A DNA stretch of 64,000 nt from Eustoma russellianum (GCA_036186865.1 AP025065.1:4805264-4869263), one strand, 5' to 3'; counted from the stretch's first letter, positions 10,094 through 22,190 are shown. A program made the numbers and translations. Notes: generated by a model not told the origin, from the sequence alone.

Positions 10094-12425
10094 TGTTGGA
10101 CCGTGCACCTGCAATAAACACCACTAGAGGGGGGGTGAATAGTGGTTAGCGGAAATTACACTACAACCCTTTGTTAAAATCCCATTTGAAAACAGAAGCT
10201 GAAACCACCTCAGATTCAGAACCCGTTTTTCAAAAATTCACAAATAATTGTACACAACTCCAAAAATTATGAAACTTTCCAGAATCTAACTTCAATGAGT
10301 TATAAAGACTCTGTCCAAAAATCAGACAAAAATAAGATCTTTTGACCCTTCAAATAAATAAAAAGATTCAGATGGTCAATCTGGACAGAATTGGACAGAA
10401 TGTTGCTGATTTTGCAAAACGTGTTTCTCTTTGAATACTCAACCAAAAAGGTTGATCTTTATATCAAAACACTCCTTAGGATGTGTAGATGAAGTTTCCA
10501 AAAGGCCCTGACCTTAACCAACTCTTGAAAAATACAGAATTTAAGTTTTCTCAAAACTGGTCAGATTGCATCCACATTGGAGCAGTTATCTTGCAAAGAC
10601 TGAAAGACTAACTTTCCCTTGCTCAAATCAAGTGATTCTTGTTGCAAATGAAAGCTAACAGTCTGAAGTATAACTCCACCAAAAATCACGAATTTTGAAA
10701 ATGTTTAGCTATTTTTTTAAATTGTGAGAAGTTGTGTGAAAACTGCAGTTAAAAACGGGCCGAAAACAGAAATAAAGAAACAAGAGAAGAACACCGAGAA
10801 TTTATCCTGGTTCGGTCAATGTGACATACTCCAGTCCCAAGGAACACCTTTCCTTGGATTTCACTATGGTATGAACCAAATTACAGCAAGAACCAAGCTT
10901 GATCCTTGGGTTAAACACCAACCCTATTCAAGACTTGGATGAACACCTTTATGCAACTCTTGGTTGCAACACCTCTATCACCTATTGATGTAGCCTTATA
11001 GATTTGGCTAATCAATCTTACAAATAAGACACAAGAAGGTGTGTATAGTGTAGCTGGACAACAACTAGAAATGGAACACCTTAGCTACACAAAGTATGAA
11101 CGAAAATATGAAAAGAGAATAGCAAGACAACCATCTTCAATTTTTGCTTTCAAGTGTGTGTCTTCTCTTCTTCACCTTGCCTTCTATTTATAGAGTGAAT
11201 GGCATATTCCCTCCAACTTTTAGACCATGTGATGGCTGAGAATTTTGAATTAAAACACCTCCATAATCATCTCCAACAATCTTGTCTCCATTACATTCAA
11301 ATTTGAAATTTCAAGTTGGCAACTTTTGCCAACTAGCTTTCTTTTGGTTTGTCTTCTTGTCTCCAACTCATAAAATGAGAAAAACATCATCTCCACTTGT
11401 ATAATCACGTTTTGGAGGCTGTGTATATGTATACCAACTCAGATTTTTGAGGAGAAATCAACAAATAATAGTTGACAAGGTTATGTCAACATATAATATC
11501 AAAATTCCCATTTCTCCTTGACATATTGTGATGAATCTTGCACCAAGGACACCTTGTAATCTCTGAAAGATGATGATTAAGAACCTCCAATAACATATAT
11601 ATAAGAGTCTTCAAGAGAAAATAGAACGTGACATCGAATACCGTCACATATCCCGCCACCGTCGATAAAATCATCAAATGAGAGAATAAAATAGAAAACC
11701 ACCAAATAATCTTCAAGAATATATTAAATGAACTCCAGAATGAATATAATAAGATACTCAAGAGATTCCTTGAGTAAAAATACCGAGACTGTCTTCGGGG
11801 GTAAAATGACCAAAATGCCCCTAGTGAGATAAAACTCCAGAAATGACCCCGATGGTCAGAAATAATCACAATACCACCTTTGTCATGATAACCAAGATAA
11901 TAATATGCACTTGAAATATTTTTCACCATATGATGTTCCTATAAAACTTAAAATACCAATTTTGCCCTTTTTGGTAAGTTGTAGAAACTTCCAAGGCACG
12001 TTAGTCTCAAGACAATAATAAGCACCAAAAACACATAATAAGCACATAATGAGCATGTATAAATCATGTACAAATGAAAACAACCATTTTATCACATTTT
12101 AGAAAATTATTTCTAAAAACTCTAGACATCGATAGATCGAAGTGCCTCAGCTTCATAGATCGATGTCTCACATAAAGGTTCAGGTTTTGTCTCTGACCTA
12201 CATCGATCGATCTAAGTGAGGGTTCGATATACATCGATCGATTGATGTGTCTTAGGTTTAGAGATCGATGTCTCACAGAGAGGTCTTAAACTTATCTGCC
12301 TTACATAGATCGATCGATGTGAACTTGTTCAACTTTTAATCATATATAACCCCATGTGTGACATTTTTAAGTATTCATCACTTAAAATCATGACTTTGAA
12401 AATTATCCAAACATATTTCTCAACA
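10094..12425 (-). repeat. 5' LTR of element B
   Basis: 2332 bp, TGTTGGACC...CTCAACA on the plus strand, pairing with 2435-4772. The ATCGAT palindrome array lies at 12122-12322. On the minus strand this is U3-R-U5 upstream of the primer site; a TATA-like TATAAATAG is readable on the minus strand near 11185-11195, before CT-poor leader sequence. I do not assign a start site. Confidence 0.95.
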
Positions 12426-13213
12426 ATACGAAGTCAGTGAACATGATGTCAAATTCGATCTGGAATACTTTCCATCCAAAAAGATTTAAAATATGCCATT
12501 GGTAAATCGCATTCTGTGGCTGTGGTGACATACTGCATAAACGGTAAAGCGACTAGAAATTCGAACAACATGGATTTCTATGTCACCTACCATATCAAGC
12601 ATGAGACCCAGTTGAAGTTGGCCTGGATTATGGTGGAAGTCATGATGGCTGCTCTCGAAAGGGATCAAAGGCCCTCCGCTTTGAAAATGTGAGCACCTTT
12701 TTGATAAATTCCAAAGGTATTGAGATACCTAAGGGATCTATCACAAAGGTGGCCAAGACAGACTACTATGACAATTTCAACATTGCCCAAGCCGTTGACT
12801 CTCAAAGACGAAAGGCCACTATGATCCCTGACATCGCTGATGAGGTTGATGAAGGACCTCAATATGGTGAAGGTGGTAGCAATGAAACTGAATTGCTATC
12901 ATGAATTCAGTCACTAGAACAAATTGTCCAACGGTTGGAGCTTGGCGATGCAGAGCACGAAGCTCGGCATGCACGAAACAAATACCGTATGATAGTCTTC
13001 AACAATGCCATCTTGTAGCTGAATTCGTGGACGCAAATCCCCTCTGATTTTAATGATTTAGGGGGAGCTGGTGGTAGTGGAGCTGGTGGTTATGGTTGTG
13101 CTAGTGGTTCAACAAGTGGTTTTGCTGATTTTACAACTGGTGGATTCGGATTTGGTAGTTTTTCAATAGGTGGTGGAGATGCCGGTGCTAGCGGTGCCGG
13201 AGGCGCACAGTGA
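12426..13213 (+). pseudogene. Env-like ORF of element A, C-terminal half
   Basis: Continuation of the reading broken at 2434. Across frames one reads NMDFYVTYHIKHETQLKLAW and VEVMMAALERD (12570-12660), which fit the downstream part of the plant transposon protein domain. Then MSTFLINSKGIEIPKG (12689 onward) and an acidic DEVDEGPQYGEGG stretch end at a stop near 12904. A different frame then gives a glycine-rich tail (13060-13213: GGSGAGGYG, GGFGFGSF, GGGDAGASGAGGAQ, stop). Frameshifts and stops show that it is no longer translatable as one protein. The tail is low complexity and its role is unknown. Confidence 0.6.
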
Positions 13214-13390
13214 TAGTGAATTGTTTTGGCCTGTTTTAAAATGACAAAATCTTTCTATTAATGATGATATTAGTTTTTGTGATGATGTGATTATGAATGA
13301 AGTTGTCTATTATAAAATGTGATGATGGTAATTCAGTGTTATAATTATTATAATTCATCATATTTATCTAGAAAAACTTTTAAGCACAAT

Positions 13391-13467
13391 GTGAGGGGGA
13401 GCATAAGTTAAGGGGAAGCTAATTTAAGAAGTTATGCTAATTGTGAAATCATCGAAAAGAGGAAGAA
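13391..13467 (+). promoter_or_regulatory. Multiple polypurine tracts of element A
   Basis: Three purine runs precede the 3' LTR: GTGAGGGGGAG (13391-13401), AAGGGGAAG (13410-13418) and GAAAAGAGGAAGAA (13454-13467), the last abutting the LTR. They prime plus-strand synthesis; repetition of such tracts is typical of Sireviruses. Confidence 0.8.
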
Positions 13468-14836
13468 TGTTAGAATATGTTAACTTTTGATGATTTGCAC
13501 AATTAACACTTAGAACGCCTAGATAAGGCCCCTAATATGAAATTTTCGAAGATCAGTATACTTCGAATGCCTACATAAGGCGCCTAATGTAAAGTGTCTG
13601 GAGACTAGTACATTTCGAACGCCTACATAAGGCATTTCATGTGAAGTGTTTGGAGTCCAGTACACTTTGAACGCCTACTTTAGGAGCTTTATGTGTCAAG
13701 CAGTGAAAAGTACACTTTTGAACGCCACTACAGGCGCTTCATGTGTATTATAAAAGTCAAATATGACTGATTCCCCCAAAATGGGCACATATATCAAGTC
13801 ACTTTTGACAAAAGTCAGAATCACTTCGAACAAATATGAAAGCTGAGATCAGATGCTTTATGTGACTTCGGACAAGTTCTGTTGCCCACATTAGGCTCTT
13901 CATGTGACATCGAACAAGGTTTCCTTATCTATTTAAGGTGCTTCATGCCACATTGAACGTCTGTTTAAATACACATTAGGCGCCCCATGTCACATTGAAC
14001 GCCTGTTCATAGAACACATAAGGCGCTTCATGTGACTCAACGTTACAAATGTTTTATGCTGCACTTTCTAATGTTTACTTGACATTTATACCCTCTTTTT
14101 TAGTGTAATATCACAGGTTCTTCTCTCACTTTGGAGGATGCTCTTTTTCCTCTTTGAGCTTTCAACAAGAAGCTTCCTCAAGAAGTTTTTATCCGTCCAA
14201 GAAAAGATCTTCAAAGATGAAGACATGTCATCATAAAGAGACCAAATCCGTTATTGACTCCTGCAACCTTGTCAACGGCTACAAGGTGATAAAACAAGGG
14301 TTTTCATCTCACTTCAATCTTCAACTTTCTACCAAGAGCTCTCAAGTTTCTCTCAAGATTTTACTCTCAAAATAGTTGTATTATTGGTGATTTTACTTTA
14401 TTTGTGAGAGTGTGATTTGTAAAGAAGAAGAGTCTTCTTCTCGAGTGAAGATTGCGAGGAGCTAAGTGTAGATTGTTGGTCAAGAAGCAATGATGCTTTT
14501 TGTTCGACGAAGTGCAGACCTTGGAGGGTTATTTGGAGGCTAGACTTCAAGGGATTGACATTTCTTGGTTGTGGTCTAGGCGTGTGGCCCAGTTGCTTAC
14601 TTTGTAAGTTTTTTGTTATTTCCCTCAAAAGAAATAACAATCCTCATTCAAAATCCTTCTTGTGAAAAACAAAGAAGGTAGAGGAGTATAGTCATTTGAC
14701 TTGAACCTCTATATATTTCGTGTTATTTACGCTTCTGCAAGTTTATTCATTGTTAAAGAACACACCCAAGTATATATCTATACTTGGTGAACACACTATT
14801 CAATCCCCTTTGTAGTGTGTTCTAAGGGACCTAACA
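13468..14836 (+). repeat. 3' LTR of element A with palindrome array
   Basis: 1369 bp from TGTTAGAATATG to GACCTAACA, an inverted-repeat-ended LTR directly after a purine tract. The first part (about 13510-14040) is an array of degenerate units of the form TCGAACGCCTACATAAGGCGCCTAATGT, with roughly ten copies recognisable by GAACGCC or GGCGC.TCATGTGA. The core is an 18-bp palindrome. A CT-rich leader-like stretch follows from about 14090. The partner 5' LTR is outside the window. Confidence 0.9.
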
Positions 14837-14933
14837 ACAGCCTATGGCGGGTAAGGAGGGGTCGGATGTACTTTTGTGGCTGCTATTGTTGCGTGCTTGT
14901 GCTATCTTTGGGAAATTCATATTTATTTTTCAT

Positions 14934-15126
14934 CTTTTAAGAAAGGTGTTCCCTGTATACTAGGCTTCTGCGTTTGCATAGGGTCTGGGGAGGGGTCGTA
15001 TTGCTTCGCGATCTGATGTACGCAGCCTTACCCTGTACTTTATGTAAGATGCTGTTTTTACGGCTCGAACCCGTGATCTCAAGGTCACAAAACAGTAACC
15101 TTACGAGTTGCTCTAAGACCCGTCCT
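14934..15126 (-). mobile_element. Au-like tRNA-derived SINE
   Basis: The minus strand carries a Pol III B box GGTTCGAGCC (15062-15071 on the plus strand), an A-box-like TTAGAGCAACTCG near 15104-15116, and the body motifs AACAGCATCTTACA, GGGTAAGGCTGCGTAC and CCCCTCCCCAGACCC, ending ACAGGGAACACC. This matches the known plant Au SINE layout. A perfect 12-bp target duplication TTTATTTTTCAT lies at 14922-14933 and 15127-15138. It is non-coding and would depend on LINE machinery to move. Confidence 0.9.
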
Positions 15127-15344
15127 TTTATTTTTCATTCTTTATCCTTACTTACTAGATACTGAGAGTTATAAAGGCCACATATTAAAAATTGCTTACT
15201 CAATTTAGGACATATTCTACAAGAATTATGCTATTTATGTGCTGATTTCAGGTTCTTTGGCTACAGTAGTTGTCAGATCTATTCTTGTCTCTCTTTTTCT
15301 GAAATCTGCTTACAGATGTTTCTGATGTTTTATTGGTTCTTCAT
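15127..15344. other. Unassigned low-copy-looking sequence
   Basis: Contains the SINE target duplication, then AT-rich sequence with one acceptor-like site (GCTGATTTCAG near 15251) and a short open stretch reading GSLATVVVRSILVSLFLKSA. It is interrupted by the TTCAT target site at 15340-15344 and continues at 25927. It could be intron or exon relic of a host gene, but I cannot name a gene. Confidence 0.4.
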
Positions 15345-16759
15345 TGTTACGACCCGCACCCGGGGCTAGTTGATAAAGAGAATGGAGGAATTATGAACGG
15401 AACTAGAATGCAATCGTGGTACCTGTTGAGTGGAATAGATAAAATTTTATTTCTATTAGGCCACTACTAAGATCGAGTACAATACTACGTGTGCTATTAT
15501 AGACGAAATAAACCACATAAATCAAAATGTTATCCACTAAATAGCAAAAGAAAAACAACCAAAAAAAAACCTAAAAGGCCACCCCCAGCCAGCCTATTTC
15601 TCAAAAGAAGGCCACAAAGTCTTCACCCAATGTCCTACACTACTCATTATGTTTCCTCCCTTTTCCAATAAAATTATCACTTTCCTCTCACCTCTCATTC
15701 TCGTGACTTTCAAGCCAAAAAGGGAGAGACCATTTGCAAGCTCCATTATTCCCATTTTATTCTCACAATTCGGCATGCCTCAAGCCAAGAAGAAACCCAT
15801 TTTCTATTCTCCATTCTCCTTCATCTATGCTAAAACTCCAACACACCATCAAGCACAACTATTTTTCTACTTCTTCCAAACCGTGAGTTTAGTTGGCATA
15901 TGAAGAGAGGATTTATTCAAGCTCTATGATGCAAGAACAATGAACTACAGGTTAAGGATCTTTTCTAAACATTAAGGTAAGATTTGTAGGTATGTTTCTT
16001 TAACCATCTAGTTTTCAAGAAGCCATTTTTATTCTTCTTCACCTCTTCTAACCGTGGTTTTCATAGGATAGAGTGGAGTGGAGATTTCTTTCAAAACCAA
16101 GACAAGAATCAATATCTAAAACCACCCAAGTTATCATCAAGCTCAAATGTAAGATTCTCTCGAAGGTTTTTCCTTTGATTTCCTTTCAAGCAACACTCAT
16201 GAAATTGACTCTATTTCATTCCTTTCTTCAAGTTTTCGGCTGAACCTAAGGTGAGAGAGAAGAAAGTTTTAGCACATCTTGTTCAACTCAAGATTTAAGA
16301 AGGCAAGTAGATCTTCCTAGTTTCTTCATGAATGTTAGGTAGTGGAGTCTCTTATGTTAGAAGTTAATCTTGGATCATGCATGCACAAGACTAAAGAGAA
16401 GACACTTGCATCCTAGGATTCGGATGACACCCTTGCATCTATGTATGTGTTTTGTTGAAGTAAAAGGAAAAGTGTTTTGCATGTTATGTTTATGATGTTG
16501 GTGGCATTTTTGGTAGTCTCCATCTTCATTCATATGTTAATCACCAACATGCATGACTCTGCAAATTGTTAAAATGGAAAGTATGTGAATGGATACATCC
16601 ATCTTGTAGCCACATAAAAGGGCCGAAAAGTTTAGTATGTGTGAGGGATTAGACTTTCGGCCATTAGGGGGTATTCAACCATGTGTGTACGTGCAATTGT
16701 GTGTCACGGTTAAGTGGCTAAAGGATGCCATGATGGTGATGTTTTTAGAAATTATTAAA

Positions 16760-16763
<4 letters not shown>

Positions 16764-16819
<56 letters not shown>

Positions 16820-16851
16820 ATATATATATATGTATGTATATATATATATAT
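16764..16851. repeat. TA / TATG microsatellite in the 5' LTR
   Basis: About 43 bp of TA followed by alternating TATG and TA blocks. The 3' LTR has only a short version near 23622-23650, so the array expanded or shrank after insertion. Confidence 0.95.
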
Positions 16852-16940
16852 CTTGCAAGTAATGATAATATAATTCACAAATTGCAAAGTATATAAAAGT
16901 GGGGGTGTGTGTGCAGGCAATTTCGGCAGTGCCCATAAAA

Positions 16941-17496
16941 TAGGCCTGTCAAAACTTACCAGATATCCGACATCCGAATTCGAATTCGGCTGTCCGAATC
17001 GAATATGGTAAGAGCTGTACATTCGTTTCACCGTATTCGAATTCGTATCCGAATAGTATTAGAAAAACAAATACGAATATGGTATAGTCATTACCGTATC
17101 CGAATAGATATTTTTAAAATTAAATAAAAATATATAATAAAATATATAATAATATATAAAAAATATGTAAAAATCTTTATTTTTAAAATTTTAAAAAAAT
17201 ATATATGAAAATATGTATACGGCCGCTATACGCTTAGGCCTTAGACTTAGAGCACTGTTGTAAATTTGCTGATTTCGAATTCGGATATCCGGATTCGGAT
17301 ATTCGAATAAATTTGAAATAGATATAATACGGATTCGGATATCCGGCACCGAATTCGAATCCGAACAAATTCGAATTCGGATGACTTCCTAAATATCCGT
17401 CCGGATTCGGATACGAATTCAGATATAGTTAGACAAAAACGAATTCGGATATGGATACTGTGTTACCATATTCGTTTTATCCGTTTGACATCCCTA
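16941..17496. mobile_element. Non-autonomous hAT-type DNA transposon
   Basis: This 556-bp insert is absent from the sister LTR. It is flanked by a perfect 8-bp duplication CCATAAAA (16933-16940 and 17497-17504); the sister LTR has a single copy. Ends are TAGGCCTGTCAAAAC and GTTTGACATCCCTA, imperfect terminal inverted repeats of the TAGGGNTGTCAAA type. The inside is full of CCGAATTCGAATTCGG and GGATATCCGGA words in both orientations, as in many plant hAT-derived elements that place short repeats below their ends. No transposase is encoded. The empty site in the paired LTR makes boundaries and duplication certain. Confidence 0.95.
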
Positions 17497-19688
17497 CCAT
17501 AAAAGATGCCTCATGAAATCTTGAAGGAATACTTAAATATTAAATATGCACTTTGAATAAAGTAATGTAGTCCACAGGTTTCCTAGTGCTTAAGTATGTG
17601 GGTGCGTATGTGTTTTGTCAAGTGGTGGAGCAAGAAGTGGGTAATAGTTTAATAATATGTTTAAAGGAAGAGTAAAGTGCCATACATATGAGAGTATGTA
17701 CGTAAGTGTCTTGTTTGTGTGGAATAATTAAAATTGAATATGTATGTGGTGGTGTAGCATTTCGGCCATGATGAGTAAAGGTAGACTAAGATGTATGTAT
17801 ACGTAAGCAAGCTACATGAAGGTATGTAAATGTATGCATTTTATCTGTAGTAATATAATTAATAAAATGCAGAGGTGTACAAAGGGTGTAGAGGCCTTAT
17901 GATTTTCGGCCAGGTGGCCTCTTATGTGTCCTAAGGACATCTTAAAGAATGTTTATGTATAAATATTGTAACCTGTGGTAATTATGATGTGTGTCGGCCT
18001 AGTGGCTAAAAGGAAAGAAGCTGTGATAATTTAAATAATTACAGGAGTGAGACTTTTCATGATATAACTTCATGGTGAAGTTGCAAGTGGTAATTGTGTC
18101 TGAATACGTGCAAATTCCGGCTAGTGGCCCCACTATACAATAATATTGATAGCATTTTATGAGTATTTATATTTATACACATACGTATATAATCATAGTG
18201 GAAATATGCGTTTTTGCGAAATACGATTATGATGTATACGATTTAAATAAGTTTCCCACAACATGTTGCATCACAAGGGATGTTTAAAAGTTATGTTATG
18301 ATTATGATTTTGCTGTATACAGATAGCTTATGGTTTTAGTAATAGTACCGTGTACAGACAGTTTATGACATCACATGTTTTCAAGAGATTTTTCCAACAT
18401 GTTTCAGAAAGAATAGATTTTACGTAACAAACCTTATCTACGTGACGAAAGATTCCAAGAGACAAAGCTTACAGTTATGAGTCGTGAGAGTACCTCGTGA
18501 GCAGACTTGGACTCCTCGACGATTTTATATGCGGAGGCCGGCATGGTACCACTGGGGTTGGACCATAGGCATAGTTAAGTTCAGATGAGATGCGCCGTCA
18601 TGACACCAAGGTCGGGGAGACTGGTTCCATGGGGCATAGTATACGTTATGCGTCGTATGTTCATCAGGCGAGCGACTCCTGAGATCATCGGCCGTACGAG
18701 TCACCATTAGATACATGTACCTACGATGAGCGTATCAGTGGTATATGTGACTACTTGGGGAATTTTTTCAGTCACCGTTGGTACTGTTCTTACGAATGAT
18801 GGCCATCACTTATTTTACAGTTACAGTTATGTTTTGCTTTTCAAGTTAAATGGTTAAGCATCAGACTCAGCTATACCGATTTGCATACGATGATTTATGT
18901 CATATTTTTCTAGAAAAGACGCATGGTTTTCCATCACATGAGTATACTGCATGTTTACCGTGTCAGACTATCAGACCTAAGTTCTGACCCTTAGTAAACC
19001 AAAGACGACAGTACAGTATACGAAGGGCATAGCCGTAATAAGAGAACTGACTAAGTATAAGAAATGAAACATGACAATATATAACGACTTATTCCGTGAT
19101 GTACTTTTAGGGTTGCTTGATCTATGTATTCGGGTTTTAGTACGTTACTTGTTAGTACATGTTAAGCTACGTGATGCCACTATTCATGCTAAGACTGGTT
19201 ACGAGAAGTTGACTATTATGATATATCTGCCTTATGTTCGTGTATGTTGCATGTAATGTTCATCCTGCATGATCCACATGACGAACCTAGGCGGATAGAC
19301 TTGCTGAGCGATTAAAAGATTGGCTATCGCTCATACTTGCCTATTTACCACTTTCCAGATAACAGGTAACACTACACAGGCTGGTTGAGGACAGGCTAGA
19401 TAGACAATTGATAACGAAGAACATACCGACAGATTTGCTTCGAAGGCGTTAGGTCTCAGTTATGGTGTATTTTGGAGGATTTCAGTATTCTGTATAATAT
19501 GACTTGTACAAATTATGATGTAAGGCATTGCATGTCGATTATGAGTTCTTTATGATATGTTGCTTCCGCTTATCGATTCGTTATTCATGTCGACATGTAC
19601 ATGTATAGTATCGACGCTTTGTACTCTATGGAGTAGAGTACGGCGAGTGCACTGAGCCAGAACTTGGTTTCGGACAGGGCGTTACAGG

Positions 19689-19700
19689 TGGTATCAGAGC
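19689..19700 (+). other. Primer binding site of the gag-only element
   Basis: TGGTATCAGAGC two bases after the 5' LTR, complementary to the initiator methionine tRNA 3' end. Confidence 0.95.
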
Positions 19701-20011
19701 CCAAGGCTCTAGATCCATAATGGACAACATAAAAGAAACAACGACATGTATTAGACTATAATCACAGAACCTAGGTTATGATTGTAGACTTCAAGCAAAG
19801 AACGTAGAGTCTAAGTATATGATCTTAGACTGAGCGCAACAGCCTTAGCATAGAGCACGTAGAATGGTTTAGGAAAATAATCATACTTCAGCTTGGCATC
19901 GAGTAAATCAACTTCGGACATAATAAGTAAACTGCTTTCCTCTGAATATGCATAACCTTTAAAATTTTAAAAATATTCTTTAACTGCGCCGATTTAATTG
20001 TCTGAAATAGG

Positions 20012-21110
20012 ATGCCGTCCCAATCTGATAACAGACACCGTCATTTGCCTCACAGAGGTCATCATCAGAGTCAGAGCAGACACTGTCACCGCCGACATAG
20101 ATTTTATCTCCGGTGGCTCAGTTTCCAGGGGAGGTATTTCGGGCATTTCTCAATGCCCTACTACGAATTCGCCAGATAAATGAGGCTACACATGCTCCAC
20201 TACCATCCACTCGGTTAGGGCCGCATATGAACTGTGACTTCTATTATGGGCAGCTGGTCACTGTCAGGGTTCTCAGTTTTGATGGAGAACCAGATACCGG
20301 TAAGGCAAAGAGATGGATGAATGATGTCGAGAGGGGTTTCCAGCTAGCACGGGTACCTGAAGATGTAATGGCACATGTTATTTTGCCCTTTCTAGTGGAT
20401 AGCGCCAATAACTGGTGGATGAATTACATTCAGCCACTATCCTGACCGGTGACTGGGGCGCAGTTCTTGGAACAGTTTTGTGGTTTTTTTATCTATCTCC
20501 AGCGCTAATTATACATAGAGAACAGGAGTTTGATACTCTGAGACAGGAGACCAATGAATCAGTTTCGGAGTATTTTTGGCGATTCGTCTGCCTGGGGCTC
20601 CATGTTCCTAAGATAATGGGTGACGATAGGCTGAAGATGGTCAAGTTCCGGCATGGTCTAAATCCTCAGATCAAGACTTGGTTAATTGGTACACACCCAG
20701 CCAACTTTGAGAGATTGCTAGAAGACTGTTATTGGGTGGAGCGCATCGTGGCAGTACCAGACCAAGAAGATAGAAACGGGAGATTTCGGGGTAACACAGA
20801 GGATCGGACCAAAAGATAGGGTATGTACCCTCAGCGGGCAGGCAGACGACCTCATCAGCAGTCATCCGACTAGCTCAATCTCAGCGACAGGGGTGGACGA
20901 CAGCAGCGATTCCGACGTGCCGACGATGTCGGAGGCAACATACATGCGAATGTCGCATGGGGACTGATGTGTATTTTTGATACAGCGAGACTGGGAGCGT
21001 GAACAAAAACTGCCCAAGGAGTTCAAGAGACTCACTGAGAAGAACGCAGCAAAAAGAACCATCTCGGACCCACGCCCAACAGTAGGAGCCGCTGGATGCT
21101 GATAACATGA
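20012..21110 (+). pseudogene. gag: Ty3/gypsy-type Gag remnant, gag-only element
   Basis: From ATG 20012 (MPSQSDNRHRH) the reading shifts frame near 20110. It then shows the retrotransposon Gag domain: VLSFDGEPDTGKAKRWMND, RVPEDVMAHVILPFLVDSANNWW (20270-20420), a second frame with EFDTLRQETNESVSEYFWRF, MVKFRHGLNPQIKTWL and LLEDCYWVER (20530-20750), and a degenerate zinc knuckle region CRRCRRQHTCECRMGTD (20918-20968) followed by NKNCP. Frameshifts near 20440 and 20960 and stops make it untranslatable as it stands. The layout (W-rich core, then a C-x2-C-x4-H type knuckle) is that of plant chromovirus Gag. In the cell such a protein would form the particle that packages element RNA. Confidence 0.8.
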
Positions 21111-22181
21111 AAGCGGAATATTAGAACATGTATGTCAAAGTTGTGAATTATTTTGAACAATGTTATCAGGTTAAAATTTAAGTGCAGTATGGAAATCGAA
21201 GTGATCACTTCATTAAGTTTATTTGTTCTGAATACCATCAGAAAAGTGCGAGGGTTAGTAGACCCTAGGTGGGTAATTTAATAGACCATTCGGAGACTAG
21301 ATTAAGCTGCAACAACGACATAGACTCAAGAAGGAACTGTAGACTCTAAGAAATAATCATAGACGTAAGAAACAATCTTAGACGATAGTGACAGCTTTAA
21401 TATAAGAGAAATATAACGGTATTAGGCAGATACGAGAAACCAGAGAGTATAAGTAAGTCATTTAGGCTTTTCGACATTTATACAGTTCAAGTCACTGGAA
21501 TACCTCAATTCCATTTTTTTCGTGTCAGTAACATAATAGTCATAAATTGTAAGTTCCACAATTTCATTCAGCTCTGGTTGGAAGAATATATGGAGATAGG
21601 GATAGGATTTCGAAGGCTGACTAAGATGTAATATGTAGTAGAACTGTAAGCAATAGTTTATAAGAATTATAGTGATTAGAATTTAGTAAATATATTGCAC
21701 AAATGGTATATGTATGAGTAAAGCGATGAAATTAGAAACTTTTAGAGTAGGTCAAAGTAGCCGCATTAGGGATGTAAATACATAGCAATAAGATCACGAT
21801 AAAAATAAGAATATAATGAGTCATGTTATATCGAGAGTTAAATTATGAATTCTGAAGGACGGGATTATCTAGGTCGAATTAGCATGCATAAGTTGAAAAT
21901 GAGTAAGCATGACTAGATTAGAATTGATATGATTTAATCGGGTTAGGGTTAGCGGATGAATTTCATAAGTATAAAAGTTAGTATAACGTGCAGAAATATG
22001 AGGTTGTAGAATACTTAAACGGATTAACAGTAGGTATATGGTAATAGTAAATTAAGAAATTTTTTATCATAGGTCGTTGGATACTAAGTTGAATCATAGG
22101 CGATTAACTAATGACGCTAGAAATTAAGTGTTTAAAACATTAATGGTAAAATTGATATAATTTTTAAGTTTCCAGGACGAA
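21111..22181 (+). other. Non-coding internal region of the gag-only element
   Basis: About 1.07 kb with no pol motif in any frame. The first third repeats short words such as TAGACTCAAG and TAGACG (21298-21390) that also occur between the primer site and gag (19755-19850). These might be packaging or dimerisation signals, but that is a guess. Confidence 0.7.
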
Positions 22182-22190
22182 ACTTTTTAT

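Larger units (their letters stand above)
2435..12425 (-). mobile_element. Sirevirus-type Ty1/copia element B, nearly complete
   Basis: A 10-kb LTR retrotransposon on the minus strand with TG...CA LTRs (TGTTGGA...CTCAACA) at 2435-4772 and 10094-12425, a primer site, gag, pol and several purine tracts. The flanks are ATACA (2430-2434) and ATACG (12426-12430), a 5-bp target duplication with one mismatch. By eye the two LTRs differ at about 25-30 positions over 2.33 kb, about 1 percent, so the insertion is fairly young. Gag and pol share one frame but are separated by two stops. Gag lacks its capsid core. There is no env-like ORF: pol ends about 300 bp before the 3' LTR. It inserted into the env-like ORF of element A. 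Confidence 0.95.
1..14836 (+). mobile_element. Sirevirus-like Ty1/copia element A, 3' half, split by element B
   Basis: This is the 3' part of a copia-type LTR retrotransposon; its 5' LTR, gag and most of pol lie left of the window. Order: RT-RNase H remnant, internal palindrome array, CT-rich leader, decayed env-like ORF, G-rich purine tracts, 3' LTR. Element B inserted at 2435-12425 inside the env-like ORF, and the env-like reading continues on both sides of it. Copia RNase H motifs followed by an extra ORF, and repeated GGGGA purine tracts before the LTR, are the known hallmarks of the plant Sirevirus genus. The coding parts are heavily mutated, so this is an old copy. The flank after the LTR begins ACAGC; the matching target duplication would lie outside the window. 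Confidence 0.85.
15345..19686 (+). repeat. 5' LTR of the gag-only gypsy element
   Basis: 4342 bp. It matches the 3' LTR closely apart from two length differences: an expanded TA microsatellite (16764-16851) and a 556-bp hAT-type insertion (16941-17496). Repeated GGCC-containing words (TTTCGGCCA, GGCCGAAA) and CT-rich leader-like sequence near 15540-15880 are shared by both LTRs. Confidence 0.95.

Noticed and set aside
15489..15903. ORFs in CT-rich sequence, repeated at 22385-22762
   Set aside because: Same place in both LTRs of the gag-only element; leader-like LTR sequence, not a gene.
16637..17031. ORFs full of Tyr-Ile repeats
   Set aside because: Translation of a TA microsatellite inside an LTR.
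18525..19256. Small ORFs (63 and 61 codons), repeated at 24759-25550
   Set aside because: Both sets lie at equivalent positions of the two LTRs of the gag-only element; non-coding LTR sequence.
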